Assembly (NCBI GenBank): GCA_049606935.1 | Contig: JBMYWA010000056.1 | Location: 1 to 15,185, forward strand | Reading direction: 5' to 3' | Source: CAJXZP01 sp049606935 | GTDB taxonomy: Bacteria; Bacteroidota; Bacteroidia; Flavobacteriales_G; Salibacteraceae | Length of the DNA stretch: 15,185 nucleotides | Shown: one piece after another, positions 6,339-12,953 of the stretch | How the letters are laid out: each line of letters begins with the position of its first letter | Numbering within the stretch: position 1 is the first letter of the stretch | Program-made: the position numbers and the translations under genes | The notes under the pieces: model-generated | Database searches by the model: none | The model's input: the letters and a program-made list of their open reading frames with translations, nothing else | What the model was told of the DNA's origin: nothing

Positions 6339-6359
6339 AGACAGAAGACGGAAGTCGGA
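6339..6359. repeat. Three tandem 7-bp repeats between kdnA and kdnB
   Basis: AGACAGA, AGACGGA and AGTCGGA occur in direct succession (6339-6345, 6346-6352, 6353-6359) and differ by one base each from the middle copy. The run is purine-rich and unlike its AT-rich surroundings. It resembles short GAC/GTC-GGAA repeat runs that I recall from intergenic DNA of other Flavobacteriia. Function unknown. Confidence 0.5.
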
Positions 6360-6390
6360 AGAGACTTTTCTTCGATCTAAAATTTATTAA

Positions 6391-7587
6391 TTATGCTAAT
6401 ACTTTTTTGATAGAAGCTACCATTTGGGTTTTAAACGCTTCTAATTCGTTAGCTGGCCAGTTAGCTTTTACTCCTAAAGAAATTAAACGACCTACCACTT
6501 CATTTGATTTTGGTAAATCCAAATTGTTATAATCTTGAGGAGCACCAAAATGATGTATACCTAATTTGTTTGGAGATTTTAAATCTTTAATATGATTCCA
6601 TTGGTTAATGAAATGGTACATATTGGTGTACCAATAATTAAATCCAGCTAATCCATCTTCAGCGAATTGCGCCATCACCTTTTGAGAAAGCTCAGTTGTA
6701 GGCATAAAGAAGTTTAAGAAAGTAGCGGAGTCTCCATCTGGGTCTGGCATATGGCGGAAAGAAACTCCGTCAATTTCTGCTAACGCCTCTTTTAGAATTG
6801 CTTTGTGCTTTTTATTGTTATTACGGATAGTTTCAATACGTTGCATCTGTACTTTTCCGATAGCGGCATTGGTTTCACTTAAACGAAAGTTGGTTCCAAT
6901 AATATGGTGATCTTCCATACCTCGGTTATCGCCAATGTGGGTGTGACCATGGTCAGAATACTCTGCCATGTGGTTGTATGCTGCTTCATCGTTTGTGATA
7001 CAAACGCCACCTTCACCAGCAGTGGTAATTTTAAAAAAGTCGAAAGAGAAACAACCCGTTTTTCCAAAAAGCCCAACCGATGTTCCTTTATGAAAAGCTC
7101 CTAAAGCTTGCCCAGCATCTTCTACTAAAATTAAATTATGTTCTTCAACAATTGGCATAATTGCATCCATATCTGCCGCAGCTCCACACATGTGTACTAA
7201 AGCGATACCTTTAGTTTTTGGAGTTAAAACAGCTTTAATGCCTTCGGCACTTAAACAAAGTGTTTCATCAATTTCAGCAAAAACGGGTAGTGCTCCTACT
7301 AATAAAACGGACTCGATTGTGGCAACATATGTAAAAGGGGTCACAATAACTTCATCTCCAAGGCCAATACCAGCGGCTACTAAAGATGCGGTTACGGCTG
7401 TTGAACCACTTGAAACCGCATGTGCGTATTTAGCACCAGTAAATTTTGCTGCTTCCGCTTCTAGTTCTTTGGCTTTGAACATTCCCTTTCGGGCTTCATC
7501 AAATCCATATCTAAATAAAATTCCAGTATCTAAAACTTCGTTTACTTCTTTACGTTCTTCTGAACCAAAAAACTCTGCTCCTGCCAT
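6391..7587 (-). CDS. kdnA: 8-amino-3,8-dideoxy-D-manno-octulosonate transaminase (KdnA), DegT/DnrJ/EryC1 family
   Basis: PLP-dependent sugar aminotransferase (398 residues) that adds an amino group, normally from glutamate, to the C8 aldehyde of Kdo made by KdnB. The DegT/DnrJ/EryC1/StrS fold shows SSGSTAV (59-65, phosphate-binding turn), PFTYVATIES (84-93), VEDAGQALGA (155-164) with the PLP-pyridine Asp157, and CFSFDFFKITTAGEGG (179-194), where Lys186 should form the internal aldimine. Features shared with Shewanella KdnA as I recall it, and not with perosamine or UDP-sugar aminotransferases, are the N-terminal FFGSEERKEV, the VHMCG segment (131-135), SDHGHTHIGDNRG (211-223) and DPDGDSATFL. 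It is the first gene of a two-gene unit with its own promoter. It indicates LPS carrying Kdo8N, whose positive charge can reduce binding of cationic peptides. Confidence in the exact substrate comes mainly from co-occurrence with kdnB. Confidence 0.88.
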   Translation of the reverse strand: MAGAEFFGSEERKEVNEVLDTGILFRYGFDEARKGMFKAKELEAEAAKFTGAKYAHAVSSGSTAVTASLVAAGIGLGDEVIVTPFTYVATIESVLLVGALPVFAEIDETLCLSAEGIKAVLTPKTKGIALVHMCGAAADMDAIMPIVEEHNLILVEDAGQALGAFHKGTSVGLFGKTGCFSFDFFKITTAGEGGVCITNDEAAYNHMAEYSDHGHTHIGDNRGMEDHHIIGTNFRLSETNAAIGKVQMQRIETIRNNNKKHKAILKEALAEIDGVSFRHMPDPDGDSATFLNFFMPTTELSQKVMAQFAEDGLAGFNYWYTNMYHFINQWNHIKDLKSPNKLGIHHFGAPQDYNNLDLPKSNEVVGRLISLGVKANWPANELEAFKTQMVASIKKVLA

Positions 7588-7612
7588 AATTAAATTTTAA
7601 AATTTTGAGCGG

Positions 7613-7620
7613 CAAAAATA
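7613..7620 (-). promoter_or_regulatory. kdnA promoter -7 element
   Basis: On the minus strand TATTTTTG (a perfect TAnnTTTG) lies 25 bp before the kdnA ATG. No clear TTTG is seen at -33. It would give a leader of about 20 nt for the kdnA-kdnB transcript. Confidence 0.55.
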
Positions 7621-7685
7621 CGAAAAATGAACGTAGAAATGGAGAAAGGAATAGGGTGGGAAAAAGAAAATTTTAGGTATAAAAA

Positions 7686-7704
7686 AAGAGGCGCTAGGCC
7701 TCTT
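7686..7704 (-). terminator. Rho-independent terminator after the 46-residue membrane protein
   Basis: AAGAGGC (7686-7692) and GCCTCTT (7698-7704) form a 7-bp stem with a 5-nt loop. On the minus strand it runs into a T-tract (TTTTTTT, sharing the base of the stem). It lies 24 bp after the stop at 7729 and also closes any read-through from the cytochrome c operon. Confidence 0.85.
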
Positions 7705-7728
7705 AAATATTGTTGTTAAGAAAAGCTC

Positions 7729-7869
7729 TTAAGCAATAATTCCAACTACTACACAAAAGATAGTGATTAGCGCTACAGAAACCCAAAAAATACCGAATCC
7801 ACTAACAGATGAATCGAACATTTGGTTTAATAATGAGTCTTTTTCTTCTTTAAAATCGTTGCTTACCAT
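7729..7869 (-). CDS. 46-residue single-pass membrane protein
   Basis: A tiny protein with a charged head (MVSNDFKEEKDSLLNQ) and one C-terminal transmembrane helix (about residues 24-45) ending GIIA. I do not recognise the family. The start is ATG 7869: although the frame stays open to a TTG at 7920, that TTG is the -33 element of a well-formed promoter (7891-7920), so transcription must begin after it. The gene is closed by a clear terminator, making a compact monocistronic unit directly after the SCO and cytochrome c genes. A possible inferred role is as a small accessory subunit of a respiratory or other membrane complex, suggested only by size, topology and neighbours. Its own promoter and terminator support it being real. 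Confidence 0.72.
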   Translation of the reverse strand: MVSNDFKEEKDSLLNQMFDSSVSGFGIFWVSVALITIFCVVVGIIA

Positions 7870-7890
7870 GACTAGTTTTTTATGATGGAA

Positions 7891-7920
7891 CAAATGTAGT
7901 ATTTTGAATCTTATTGACAA
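7891..7920 (-). promoter_or_regulatory. Promoter of the 46-residue membrane protein gene
   Basis: On the minus strand TTG (7920-7918), a 19-bp spacer, then TACATTTG (7898-7891), a perfect TAnnTTTG with ideal spacing. The predicted start is near 7887, about 18 nt before the ATG. The -33 element overlaps the 3' end of the cytochrome c gene. Confidence 0.7.
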
Positions 7921-8324
7921 TTAGCTAAAGCAGTTTCTATTTCTTTTGGCGTAAATTTTTTGTTGGTACCGCTCCATTTTTCATAAATATAGTTTCCTAC
8001 ATTGGCAATTTGAGTAGGATTCAACCCTTCTATTCCTGCCATGGGTTGTGTAAATGTTACGCCATTTACTACTATGGGTTTATCTAAACCGAAACCTACA
8101 ATACATGCAAATTCATCCATGTGTTCTTTTAGGTAAACAGAATCTGTTAAGGGTGGAATTAGGTTTCTAAATCCTTCCCCTTCCTTTCCATGACAGCTTG
8201 CACAATGGTTTTCGTAAAGTGTTTGTCCTTTAATGGGAGGTCTTTTACATGAGCGAACAATCATTAGCGTCAAAAGTAAAAATACGAAACTGCTAAGAAT
8301 AATAACTCTAATATTAACGTTCAT
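7911..8324 (-). CDS. Membrane-anchored mono-haem cytochrome c
   Basis: A 137-residue class I c-type cytochrome facing the periplasm: an N-terminal hydrophobic helix (about 7-23) as signal or anchor, then the haem motif CASCH (41-45) and a likely axial methionine in TQPMAGI (Met95), with the final helix IANVGNYIYEKW (106-117). A second pair, Cys74 and Cys136, could form a disulfide. Cys26 (VRSC) is not a convincing lipobox because of the arginine at -2. It should carry electrons, possibly to a terminal oxidase. The start overlaps the end of the SCO gene by 11 bp, which implies translational coupling, and SCO/cytochrome c pairs are commonly tied to copper-oxidase assembly or function. The exact redox partner cannot be inferred. 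Confidence 0.92.
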   Translation of the reverse strand: MNVNIRVIILSSFVFLLLTLMIVRSCKRPPIKGQTLYENHCASCHGKEGEGFRNLIPPLTDSVYLKEHMDEFACIVGFGLDKPIVVNGVTFTQPMAGIEGLNPTQIANVGNYIYEKWSGTNKKFTPKEIETALANCQ

Positions 8325-8961
8325 TGCCTTCGTTTTTTAGCACTTTAATATCTGCAATTATTTGATCTGTGTCTTCTTCAAGGGTTCCATCGTAATATCC
8401 TCTTATTCTATGTTGGCCATCCATTAAAATAAATGCTCCACTGTGCATGTAGCCTCCAGGAGAATTTGGGTCTTCCTCTGCGCTCACCATGTATTGTTTG
8501 GCGAGATCGTAAATCACTTTTTTATCGGCAGTTACCATGTGCCATTTTTCAGATGATATTCCAATTTTATTGGCGTATTTTTTTAATTGTGGTACTGAGT
8601 CATTTTTAATATCTATGGTGTGCGATAGAAATAAAACTTCATTGTCTTCGCTAAAAGTGTCGTACACTTTACTCATGTTTTTTGTCATTACCGGACAAAT
8701 AGTAGGGCAGTGGGTGAAAAAGAAATCTACTACGTAAATTTTGTTTTTAAAATTGGCAGCTGTAACGATGTTAGAATCCTGATTCATTACTTCAAACTCA
8801 TCAATTTTTAAAGTGGTGTTTTCAATAATTTCCTCACCAGCTTCATTGGTAGTTAGAATTTCTTTAGAACCATAAACAGGAATTTCTGTTTTTTCTTGAA
8901 CCCTTTCAATGCAGCCAGCTAAAAGAATTGATGATAATATGGTGATAACAATAAGACGCAT
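8314..8961 (-). CDS. SCO1/SenC-family copper chaperone lipoprotein
   Basis: A 215-residue periplasmic lipoprotein of the SCO/SenC/PrrC thioredoxin-like family, which delivers copper to the CuA centre of cytochrome c oxidase or acts as a thiol reductase. Lipobox LLAGC (Cys17) is followed by the thioredoxin-like domain from about residue 52, with FFFTHCPTICPVM (80-92) giving the copper ligands Cys85 and Cys89 (CxxxC), and the third ligand His173 in GGYMHSGAF. All three ligands of a functional SCO are present. It is co-transcribed with a downstream cytochrome c (11-bp overlap) and an upstream helical lipoprotein (2-bp gap). The copper receptor locus about 3 kb away on the same strand makes copper delivery more likely than a purely thiol role. 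No oxidase subunit genes are in the window. Confidence 0.94.
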   Translation of the reverse strand: MRLIVITILSSILLAGCIERVQEKTEIPVYGSKEILTTNEAGEEIIENTTLKIDEFEVMNQDSNIVTAANFKNKIYVVDFFFTHCPTICPVMTKNMSKVYDTFSEDNEVLFLSHTIDIKNDSVPQLKKYANKIGISSEKWHMVTADKKVIYDLAKQYMVSAEEDPNSPGGYMHSGAFILMDGQHRIRGYYDGTLEEDTDQIIADIKVLKNEGNER

Positions 8962-8963
8962 TT

Positions 8964-9395
8964 TTACTTCTTTTCTAAACTTTGAATGATTTGTTTCGCA
9001 TTTTCAATGGCATTATCCATAACAACTCCTACTTGAATAATTGCTTTTTGCTCTTTTTCAAGATATTGGATAATTGAATCTTGATTATCGCCTTTTCTTG
9101 GTTTTTGAATGCTTGCCATCCAATCCATCATTTCTTCATCTGCTTTTTCTAGTTGGCTATATGCCTGTTGTAAAGTATCTATTTTAGAAAAAATTACAGC
9201 GTTAGAATCTGCAGTTTTGGCATGCGTAATGAGTTGGTCTAATTTCATTTCGGCATCACCCGTTTCTTGCATTTTAAGCATGACTTCATCATGCACTTTC
9301 ATGGTTTCTTCCCATTTTTTTTCAGACTCACTTTGACAAGAGAATAAAGTAATGGAAAGAACTATTACTGATAAATTAATAGCTTTTGTAAACAT
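8964..9395 (-). CDS. Small helical lipoprotein of unknown function
   Basis: A 143-residue protein with a lipoprotein signal (TLFSC, Cys20) and an almost entirely helical, charged mature part that looks like a helical hairpin: one helix about 25-62, a second about 66-97 ending MMDWMASIQKPRKG, and a third about 102-142. Bacteroidetes relatives are often given the misleading name viral A-type inclusion protein because of their coiled-coil composition; no viral link is implied. Five Met residues cluster around 85-95 (EEMMDWM), though this is weak evidence for metal binding. It is packed in the SCO operon (2 bp before SCO, 3 bp after the amidohydrolase), so it probably works in the periplasm on the same process. 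Function unknown. Confidence 0.8.
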   Translation of the reverse strand: MFTKAINLSVIVLSITLFSCQSESEKKWEETMKVHDEVMLKMQETGDAEMKLDQLITHAKTADSNAVIFSKIDTLQQAYSQLEKADEEMMDWMASIQKPRKGDNQDSIIQYLEKEQKAIIQVGVVMDNAIENAKQIIQSLEKK

Positions 9396-9398
9396 GGT

Positions 9399-10586
9399 TT
9401 ATTGTTTTAATTCTTGTATGGCTATCCAGGCTAATAAAGCCATTCCTGTTTTTAGAGCGCTTTCATCAACCGTAAAAGTGGAGGTGTGTAATCCTGTTGA
9501 AGGGTTATTTGACTCACTTGTACCTAAGCGGTAAAAGCACCCTGGTATTTCTTGAGTGTAATAAGAAAAATCTTCTCCTCCCATTCTTAAATCTAAATCA
9601 ACTACGTTTTCGTTACCTAAAAGATCTACCGCATATTTTTGAACCCTAGTGGTCAATTCTTCATCATTTTTAAGAAATGGATACCCTTTCATTACATTGT
9701 TCTCAATTTGAACATTGTGTGTGTTTTCAATTTCTTTACAAATGGCTTTTATTTTTTGATGAATTTCAGCTCTCCATTCCTCATTCATGGTTCTAAAAGT
9801 ACCTTGAATATATACTTGGTCAGGTACAATATTAGTGGCTCCCTTTCCTTCTATAAACCCTATAGAAATAATGGTAGGAATGTTTTCCTTTTTACCTAAT
9901 TCATTTAATTGGTTAAGTTTAAGAGTCAAATCAGAAGCGGCTAAAATAGGATTGTTTATTCGATGAGGTTCTGCGGCATGTCCGCCTTTCCCATTCACAT
10001 ACAAATGAATTTCATCGCAAGAAGCCATGTACATTCCTTTTCTGAAGCCAACGGTTCCTGCTGTCATTTGCGGGTAAACGTGTTGGCCAATAATACCACT
10101 AGGGCGCGGATTTGCAAGTGCACCCTCTTTTATCATAAGCGAAGCTCCTCCGGGTAAAACTTCTTCACCAGGCTGGAAAATTAATTTGATAGTACCCTCG
10201 TATTCGGATGACAGTTCTTTTAAGATTGCTGCAGCACCTAAAACACAACTGGTATGTACATCATGGCCGCAAGCATGCATAATTCCTTTGTTTACCGAAG
10301 CAAAGGAAAGACCTGTGTTTTCTGTGATGGGTAATGCATCCATGTCTCCACGTAAGGCAAAGGTTTTTTTGTGTGGGTTTTGACCTTGAACATGTGCAAC
10401 AATCCCGGTTTTTACATATCCAGTTTTATAGGTGATTTCTAGCTCATCTAGTTGTTGAGCCACAAATTTACTTGTTTCAAATTCTTTAAACGACAGTTCT
10501 GGGTGCTGATGCAAGTACCTTCGTTGATGAACCACTTTTGGAAAAAGCTTTTCTGCTAATTCAATAACCCTATCCTTTGAAATCAT
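9399..10586 (-). CDS. M20 family (M20D) amidohydrolase
   Basis: A 395-residue dinuclear-metal hydrolase of the IAA-amino-acid hydrolase/hippurate hydrolase/N-acyl-amino-acid amidohydrolase group, which splits N-acyl groups from amino acids. Visible: HQHPELSF near the N-terminus (26-33), ALRGDMDALP (77-86), MHACGHDVH (103-111) with Cys106 and His108 as metal ligands, QPGEE (138-142) with catalytic Glu141 and metal Glu142, GQHVYP with His169, and the last ligand His367 in GLHTSTF. The dimerisation lid sits at about 185-300 (GKGGHAAEPH 199-208). There is no signal peptide, so it is cytoplasmic. It is the second gene of the TSUP operon; its ATG overlaps the TSUP stop by one base (TAATG). Why it sits with SCO is unclear. 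Substrate unknown. Confidence 0.93.
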   Translation of the reverse strand: MISKDRVIELAEKLFPKVVHQRRYLHQHPELSFKEFETSKFVAQQLDELEITYKTGYVKTGIVAHVQGQNPHKKTFALRGDMDALPITENTGLSFASVNKGIMHACGHDVHTSCVLGAAAILKELSSEYEGTIKLIFQPGEEVLPGGASLMIKEGALANPRPSGIIGQHVYPQMTAGTVGFRKGMYMASCDEIHLYVNGKGGHAAEPHRINNPILAASDLTLKLNQLNELGKKENIPTIISIGFIEGKGATNIVPDQVYIQGTFRTMNEEWRAEIHQKIKAICKEIENTHNVQIENNVMKGYPFLKNDEELTTRVQKYAVDLLGNENVVDLDLRMGGEDFSYYTQEIPGCFYRLGTSESNNPSTGLHTSTFTVDESALKTGMALLAWIAIQELKQ

Positions 10587-10972
10587 TATTTTGGAAAAAA
10601 GATGAGTTTTAGTGAAATGGCCAACATGAGTACACCGAACATTCTTTTAATAAGAGTTTGATCTAAACCCAAAGATATTTTAGAGCCCAAATATCCTCCT
10701 GCCACAAAAGTTGCAGCCACTATTAATCCGGCTTTAATGTCTATTTGCCCCGTTTTATGATAATTGTATGCGGCTAAAATACCTATGGGCAATAGCATTA
10801 AACCTAGGCTAGTTCCTTGAGCTTCATGTTGCGACATTCCCACAAAGAAAACGAGTGCTGGAACTATTATTATTCCTCCTCCAACTCCAAACATGCCGCT
10901 GAGAAATCCACCAGCTATACCTATTAGTATCAGAACCATTATTTCAGCCATGGAATAATTTTTGGATTTCAT
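10586..10972 (-). CDS. Half-size TSUP (TauE/SafE) family membrane permease
   Basis: A 128-residue inner-membrane protein with about four transmembrane helices and the TSUP signature GGFLSGMFGVGGGIIIVPAL (21-40), followed by HEAQGTSLG (49-57). Full TSUP permeases are about 250 residues built from two such repeats; this one has only one and ends cleanly at ISLKLIFFPK, so it would need to dimerise. Half-size members are known in Bacteroidetes and other groups. Members move sulfite, sulfoacetate, thiosulfate or other organic anions, but the substrate here cannot be predicted. It is the first gene of a five-gene operon with a -7 element 20 bp upstream. The start at 10972 gives a short charged N-terminus; ATG at codon 8 is an alternative. 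Confidence 0.88.
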   Translation of the reverse strand: MKSKNYSMAEIMVLILIGIAGGFLSGMFGVGGGIIIVPALVFFVGMSQHEAQGTSLGLMLLPIGILAAYNYHKTGQIDIKAGLIVAATFVAGGYLGSKISLGLDQTLIKRMFGVLMLAISLKLIFFPK

Positions 10973-10991
10973 TTAATCGCTTTAACAGCTG

Positions 10992-10999
10992 CAAAGATA
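10992..10999 (-). promoter_or_regulatory. Promoter -7 element of the TSUP-to-cytochrome c operon
   Basis: TATCTTTG on the minus strand, a perfect TAnnTTTG, lies 20 bp before the TSUP ATG, so the leader is only about 14 nt. No TTTG at the usual spacing is seen; the nearest TTG is about 25 bp upstream, inside the inverted repeat at 11016-11041. Confidence 0.55.
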
Positions 11000-11015
11000 G
11001 GTTAAGATTTAATTG

Positions 11016-11041
11016 TTTGTGTGACAAATCAAACACACAAA
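11016..11041. terminator. Inverted repeat between photolyase end and TSUP promoter
   Basis: TTTGTGTG (11016-11023) pairs perfectly with CACACAAA (11034-11041) around a 10-nt loop. It begins 4 bp after the photolyase stop, and on the minus strand is followed by CAATTAAATC, a poor U-tract. It is centred about 40 bp before the predicted TSUP transcription start, so it could be a weak photolyase terminator, an activator site, or both. Confidence 0.45.
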
Positions 11042-11044
11042 TTA

Positions 11045-12334
11045 TTATTGAATTATTCCTTTTTTATAGGTCTCCAATGCTCTTTCTCTAGCTATTTTAT
11101 GATTCACCATTGGAGGTTGATATAGTCCCATGTTGTAATCAGGAATCCACTTTTGAACGTATTCTAGATGCTTATCAAATTTCTGTAATTGAGTGGTGGG
11201 GTTAAAAATTCTAAAGTAAGGTGCAGAATCGCATCCAGTACCTGAAGCCCATTGCCAATTACCATTGTTACTGGCTAATTCAAAATCTAAAAGATGTTTG
11301 GCAAAAAATGCTTCTCCCCATTTCCAATCAATGAGTAAATGTTTGCATAAAAAACCAGCCGTTATCATTCGAACGCGATTATGCATATACCCCGTTTGAA
11401 CAAGTTCTCTCATACCAGCGTCTACCATAGGATATCCTGTTTTTCCTTGACACCATAATTCAAATTCCTGTGTATTGTTTCGCCATTCAATACCGTCATA
11501 CTTTCGTTTGAAATTATTGTTTTGAACTTGGGGGTAATGCCAAAGAATTTGCATGAAAAACTCTCTCCAAATGAGTTCGGATAGGAATACCGGAGATTTT
11601 TTTAAGGCGATGGAAACCATTTGACGAATACTTACTGTTCCAAATCGTAAATGGGGAGATAGGTTTGAAGTTCCATTAACGGCTGGGAAATCTCTAATAT
11701 CTGAATAATTATTTAGTTGGGATAGGTTTACTGCCTTTACTTGTATTGCCGATTTTTGAAACCCTAACCTTTGTAAGGATGGGATTTCTGTAGATTGATT
11801 TATAAAATTATTTAGGTTGCTTTGCTTATTTATTGTTACCCCTTTAAAATTCTCTAACCACTTCTTTTTAAATGGAGTAAATACGGTGTAAGGTGTTCCA
11901 TCATTTTTTAGAATTTCACTTTCTTCAAAAATAACGTGGTCTTTGTAAGAATAGCATTCAATATTTTCTGTTGCGAAAAATTGTTGCAGCTCCTTATCTC
12001 GTTTTCTTGCATAAGGTTCATAATCCTTATTGTAAAAAACGGAGTGAACGCTATGGGTAGCAATTATAGATTTCCACACTTCAATGGGGTCTCCAACAAA
12101 TACGGTAATACCAGAATTGTATGGTTTTAGTGCTCGGTTTAATTCGTTAAGTTTTTCGTGAATGAACGAAATTCGAGAGTCGTTGGGGTCTAATTCATTA
12201 ATGATATTAGAATCAAAAATAAAAATGGGCTTAACGGGTAAGTCCATTTTTAAAGCCTCATGTAAGGCGGTGTTGTCCTCTAGTCTAAAATCTCTTCTAA
12301 ACCAGAAAATGTTAGTTTTTTGAGAGGAATCCAC
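11045..12334 (-). CDS. Deoxyribodipyrimidine photolyase (class I cryptochrome/photolyase family)
   Basis: A 429-residue light-driven flavoenzyme that splits UV-induced pyrimidine dimers. The N-terminal antenna-binding alpha/beta domain starts IFWFRRDFRLEDN (9-21); the C-terminal FAD-binding helical domain shows LSELIWREFFMQILWHYP (251-268), GYPMVDAGMREL (300-311), MHNRVRM (317-323), LLIDWKWGEAFFAKHLLDFE (333-352) and SNNGNWQWASGTGCDSAPYF (355-374). Trp residues at 337/339 and 360/362 sit where the electron-transfer tryptophans lie, and the Asn of SNNG fits the CPD photolyase position next to flavin N5. The length is slightly short for the family (450-480). It starts with GTG directly after the TAA of the glutathione peroxidase gene, with no base between; the next residues are already conserved, so no later start fits. 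CPD repair is most likely; a regulatory cryptochrome role cannot be fully excluded. Confidence 0.93.
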   Translation of the reverse strand: MDSSQKTNIFWFRRDFRLEDNTALHEALKMDLPVKPIFIFDSNIINELDPNDSRISFIHEKLNELNRALKPYNSGITVFVGDPIEVWKSIIATHSVHSVFYNKDYEPYARKRDKELQQFFATENIECYSYKDHVIFEESEILKNDGTPYTVFTPFKKKWLENFKGVTINKQSNLNNFINQSTEIPSLQRLGFQKSAIQVKAVNLSQLNNYSDIRDFPAVNGTSNLSPHLRFGTVSIRQMVSIALKKSPVFLSELIWREFFMQILWHYPQVQNNNFKRKYDGIEWRNNTQEFELWCQGKTGYPMVDAGMRELVQTGYMHNRVRMITAGFLCKHLLIDWKWGEAFFAKHLLDFELASNNGNWQWASGTGCDSAPYFRIFNPTTQLQKFDKHLEYVQKWIPDYNMGLYQPPMVNHKIARERALETYKKGIIQ

Positions 12335-12892
12335 TTATAATTTTGATGTGATTTTGTCGCTCAAAGGATTCACCCCTGATGCATACATGGAGATATAATT
12401 GCCGTCTTCGTCAATTAAATACTTTTGAAAATTCCATTTTACATTTGAATCTTCTACGCCATTCATTGTTTTTTCTGTTAACCATTTATATAGTGGATGT
12501 TGTTGGTCGCCCTTAACGTCAATTTTCTCGGTCATTAAAAAGGTAACTCCGTAGTTTTTTTCGCAAAAAGTTGCAATTTCTTCCTTGGTTCCAGGTTCTT
12601 GTTTTCCAAATTGATTACAAGGCACTCCAATTACCACTAATTGGTCTTTGTACTTTTCAGATAACGATTGCAAATCTTCGTATTGTGGAGTATAACCACA
12701 TTTGCTAGCTACATTCACAAATAAAATTTTCTTTCCTTTAAAATCATTAAGGTTAATTGGTTTTCCCATTAATGAATTAATAGATATCTGATACAAGTTG
12801 TTAGATTTGGTCACGTGCTCTGAATTTGGGGTAAACGATATTAATGTCATGGAAATTATGGACATTATCATTGCTGAATAAATATATTTCAT
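12335..12892 (-). CDS. Exported glutathione peroxidase-family peroxidase (Cys type)
   Basis: A 185-residue GPx-fold peroxidase reducing hydrogen peroxide and lipid hydroperoxides. An N-terminal hydrophobic segment (about 4-21) suggests export to the periplasm or membrane anchoring. The domain has NVASKCGYTPQY (60-71) with peroxidatic Cys65, CNQFGKQEPG (92-101) with the catalytic Gln, and VKWNFQKYLI (151-160) with the catalytic Trp153 and Asn154. Cys110 (ATFCEKNYGV) sits about 45 residues after Cys65, where thioredoxin-dependent Cys-GPx proteins carry the resolving cysteine, so thioredoxin-like reductants rather than glutathione are likely. It is the first gene of a unit with the photolyase, whose GTG follows its stop directly. 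The pairing makes sense as an oxidative and light stress module. Whether the hydrophobic segment is cleaved is not clear. Confidence 0.93.
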   Translation of the reverse strand: MKYIYSAMIMSIISMTLISFTPNSEHVTKSNNLYQISINSLMGKPINLNDFKGKKILFVNVASKCGYTPQYEDLQSLSEKYKDQLVVIGVPCNQFGKQEPGTKEEIATFCEKNYGVTFLMTEKIDVKGDQQHPLYKWLTEKTMNGVEDSNVKWNFQKYLIDEDGNYISMYASGVNPLSDKITSKL

Positions 12893-12906
12893 AGTTTTTC
12901 TTTTTA

Positions 12907-12914
12907 CAAAGGTA
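12907..12914 (-). promoter_or_regulatory. Promoter -7 element of the peroxidase-photolyase unit
   Basis: TACCTTTG on the minus strand, a perfect TAnnTTTG, lies 14 bp before the peroxidase ATG, so the transcript starts about 10 nt or less before the start codon. No clear -33 TTTG at normal spacing; the upstream DNA is a long A/T run. Confidence 0.55.
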
Positions 12915-12953
12915 ACAAATTGTTTAATAAAAATTAAAAAAGAATAAACAAAA

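Noticed and set aside
6339..6359. CRISPR-like repeat
   Set aside because: The units are 7 bp, directly tandem and without spacers.
7190..7600. Open plus-strand frame of 136 codons opposite kdnA
   Set aside because: It is the complement of a strongly conserved aminotransferase; composition and lack of start signals fit a shadow frame. Other plus-strand frames between 1562 and 15185 were rejected for the same reason.
7870..7920. Longer version of the 46-residue membrane protein starting with TTG at 7920
   Set aside because: It would overlap the cytochrome c stop, and the TTG forms the -33 element of a promoter that starts transcription after it.
8964..9395. Viral protein or prophage remnant, as the usual database name for this family suggests
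   Set aside because: It is a lipoprotein in a respiratory-type operon with no phage genes around; the name reflects coiled-coil composition.
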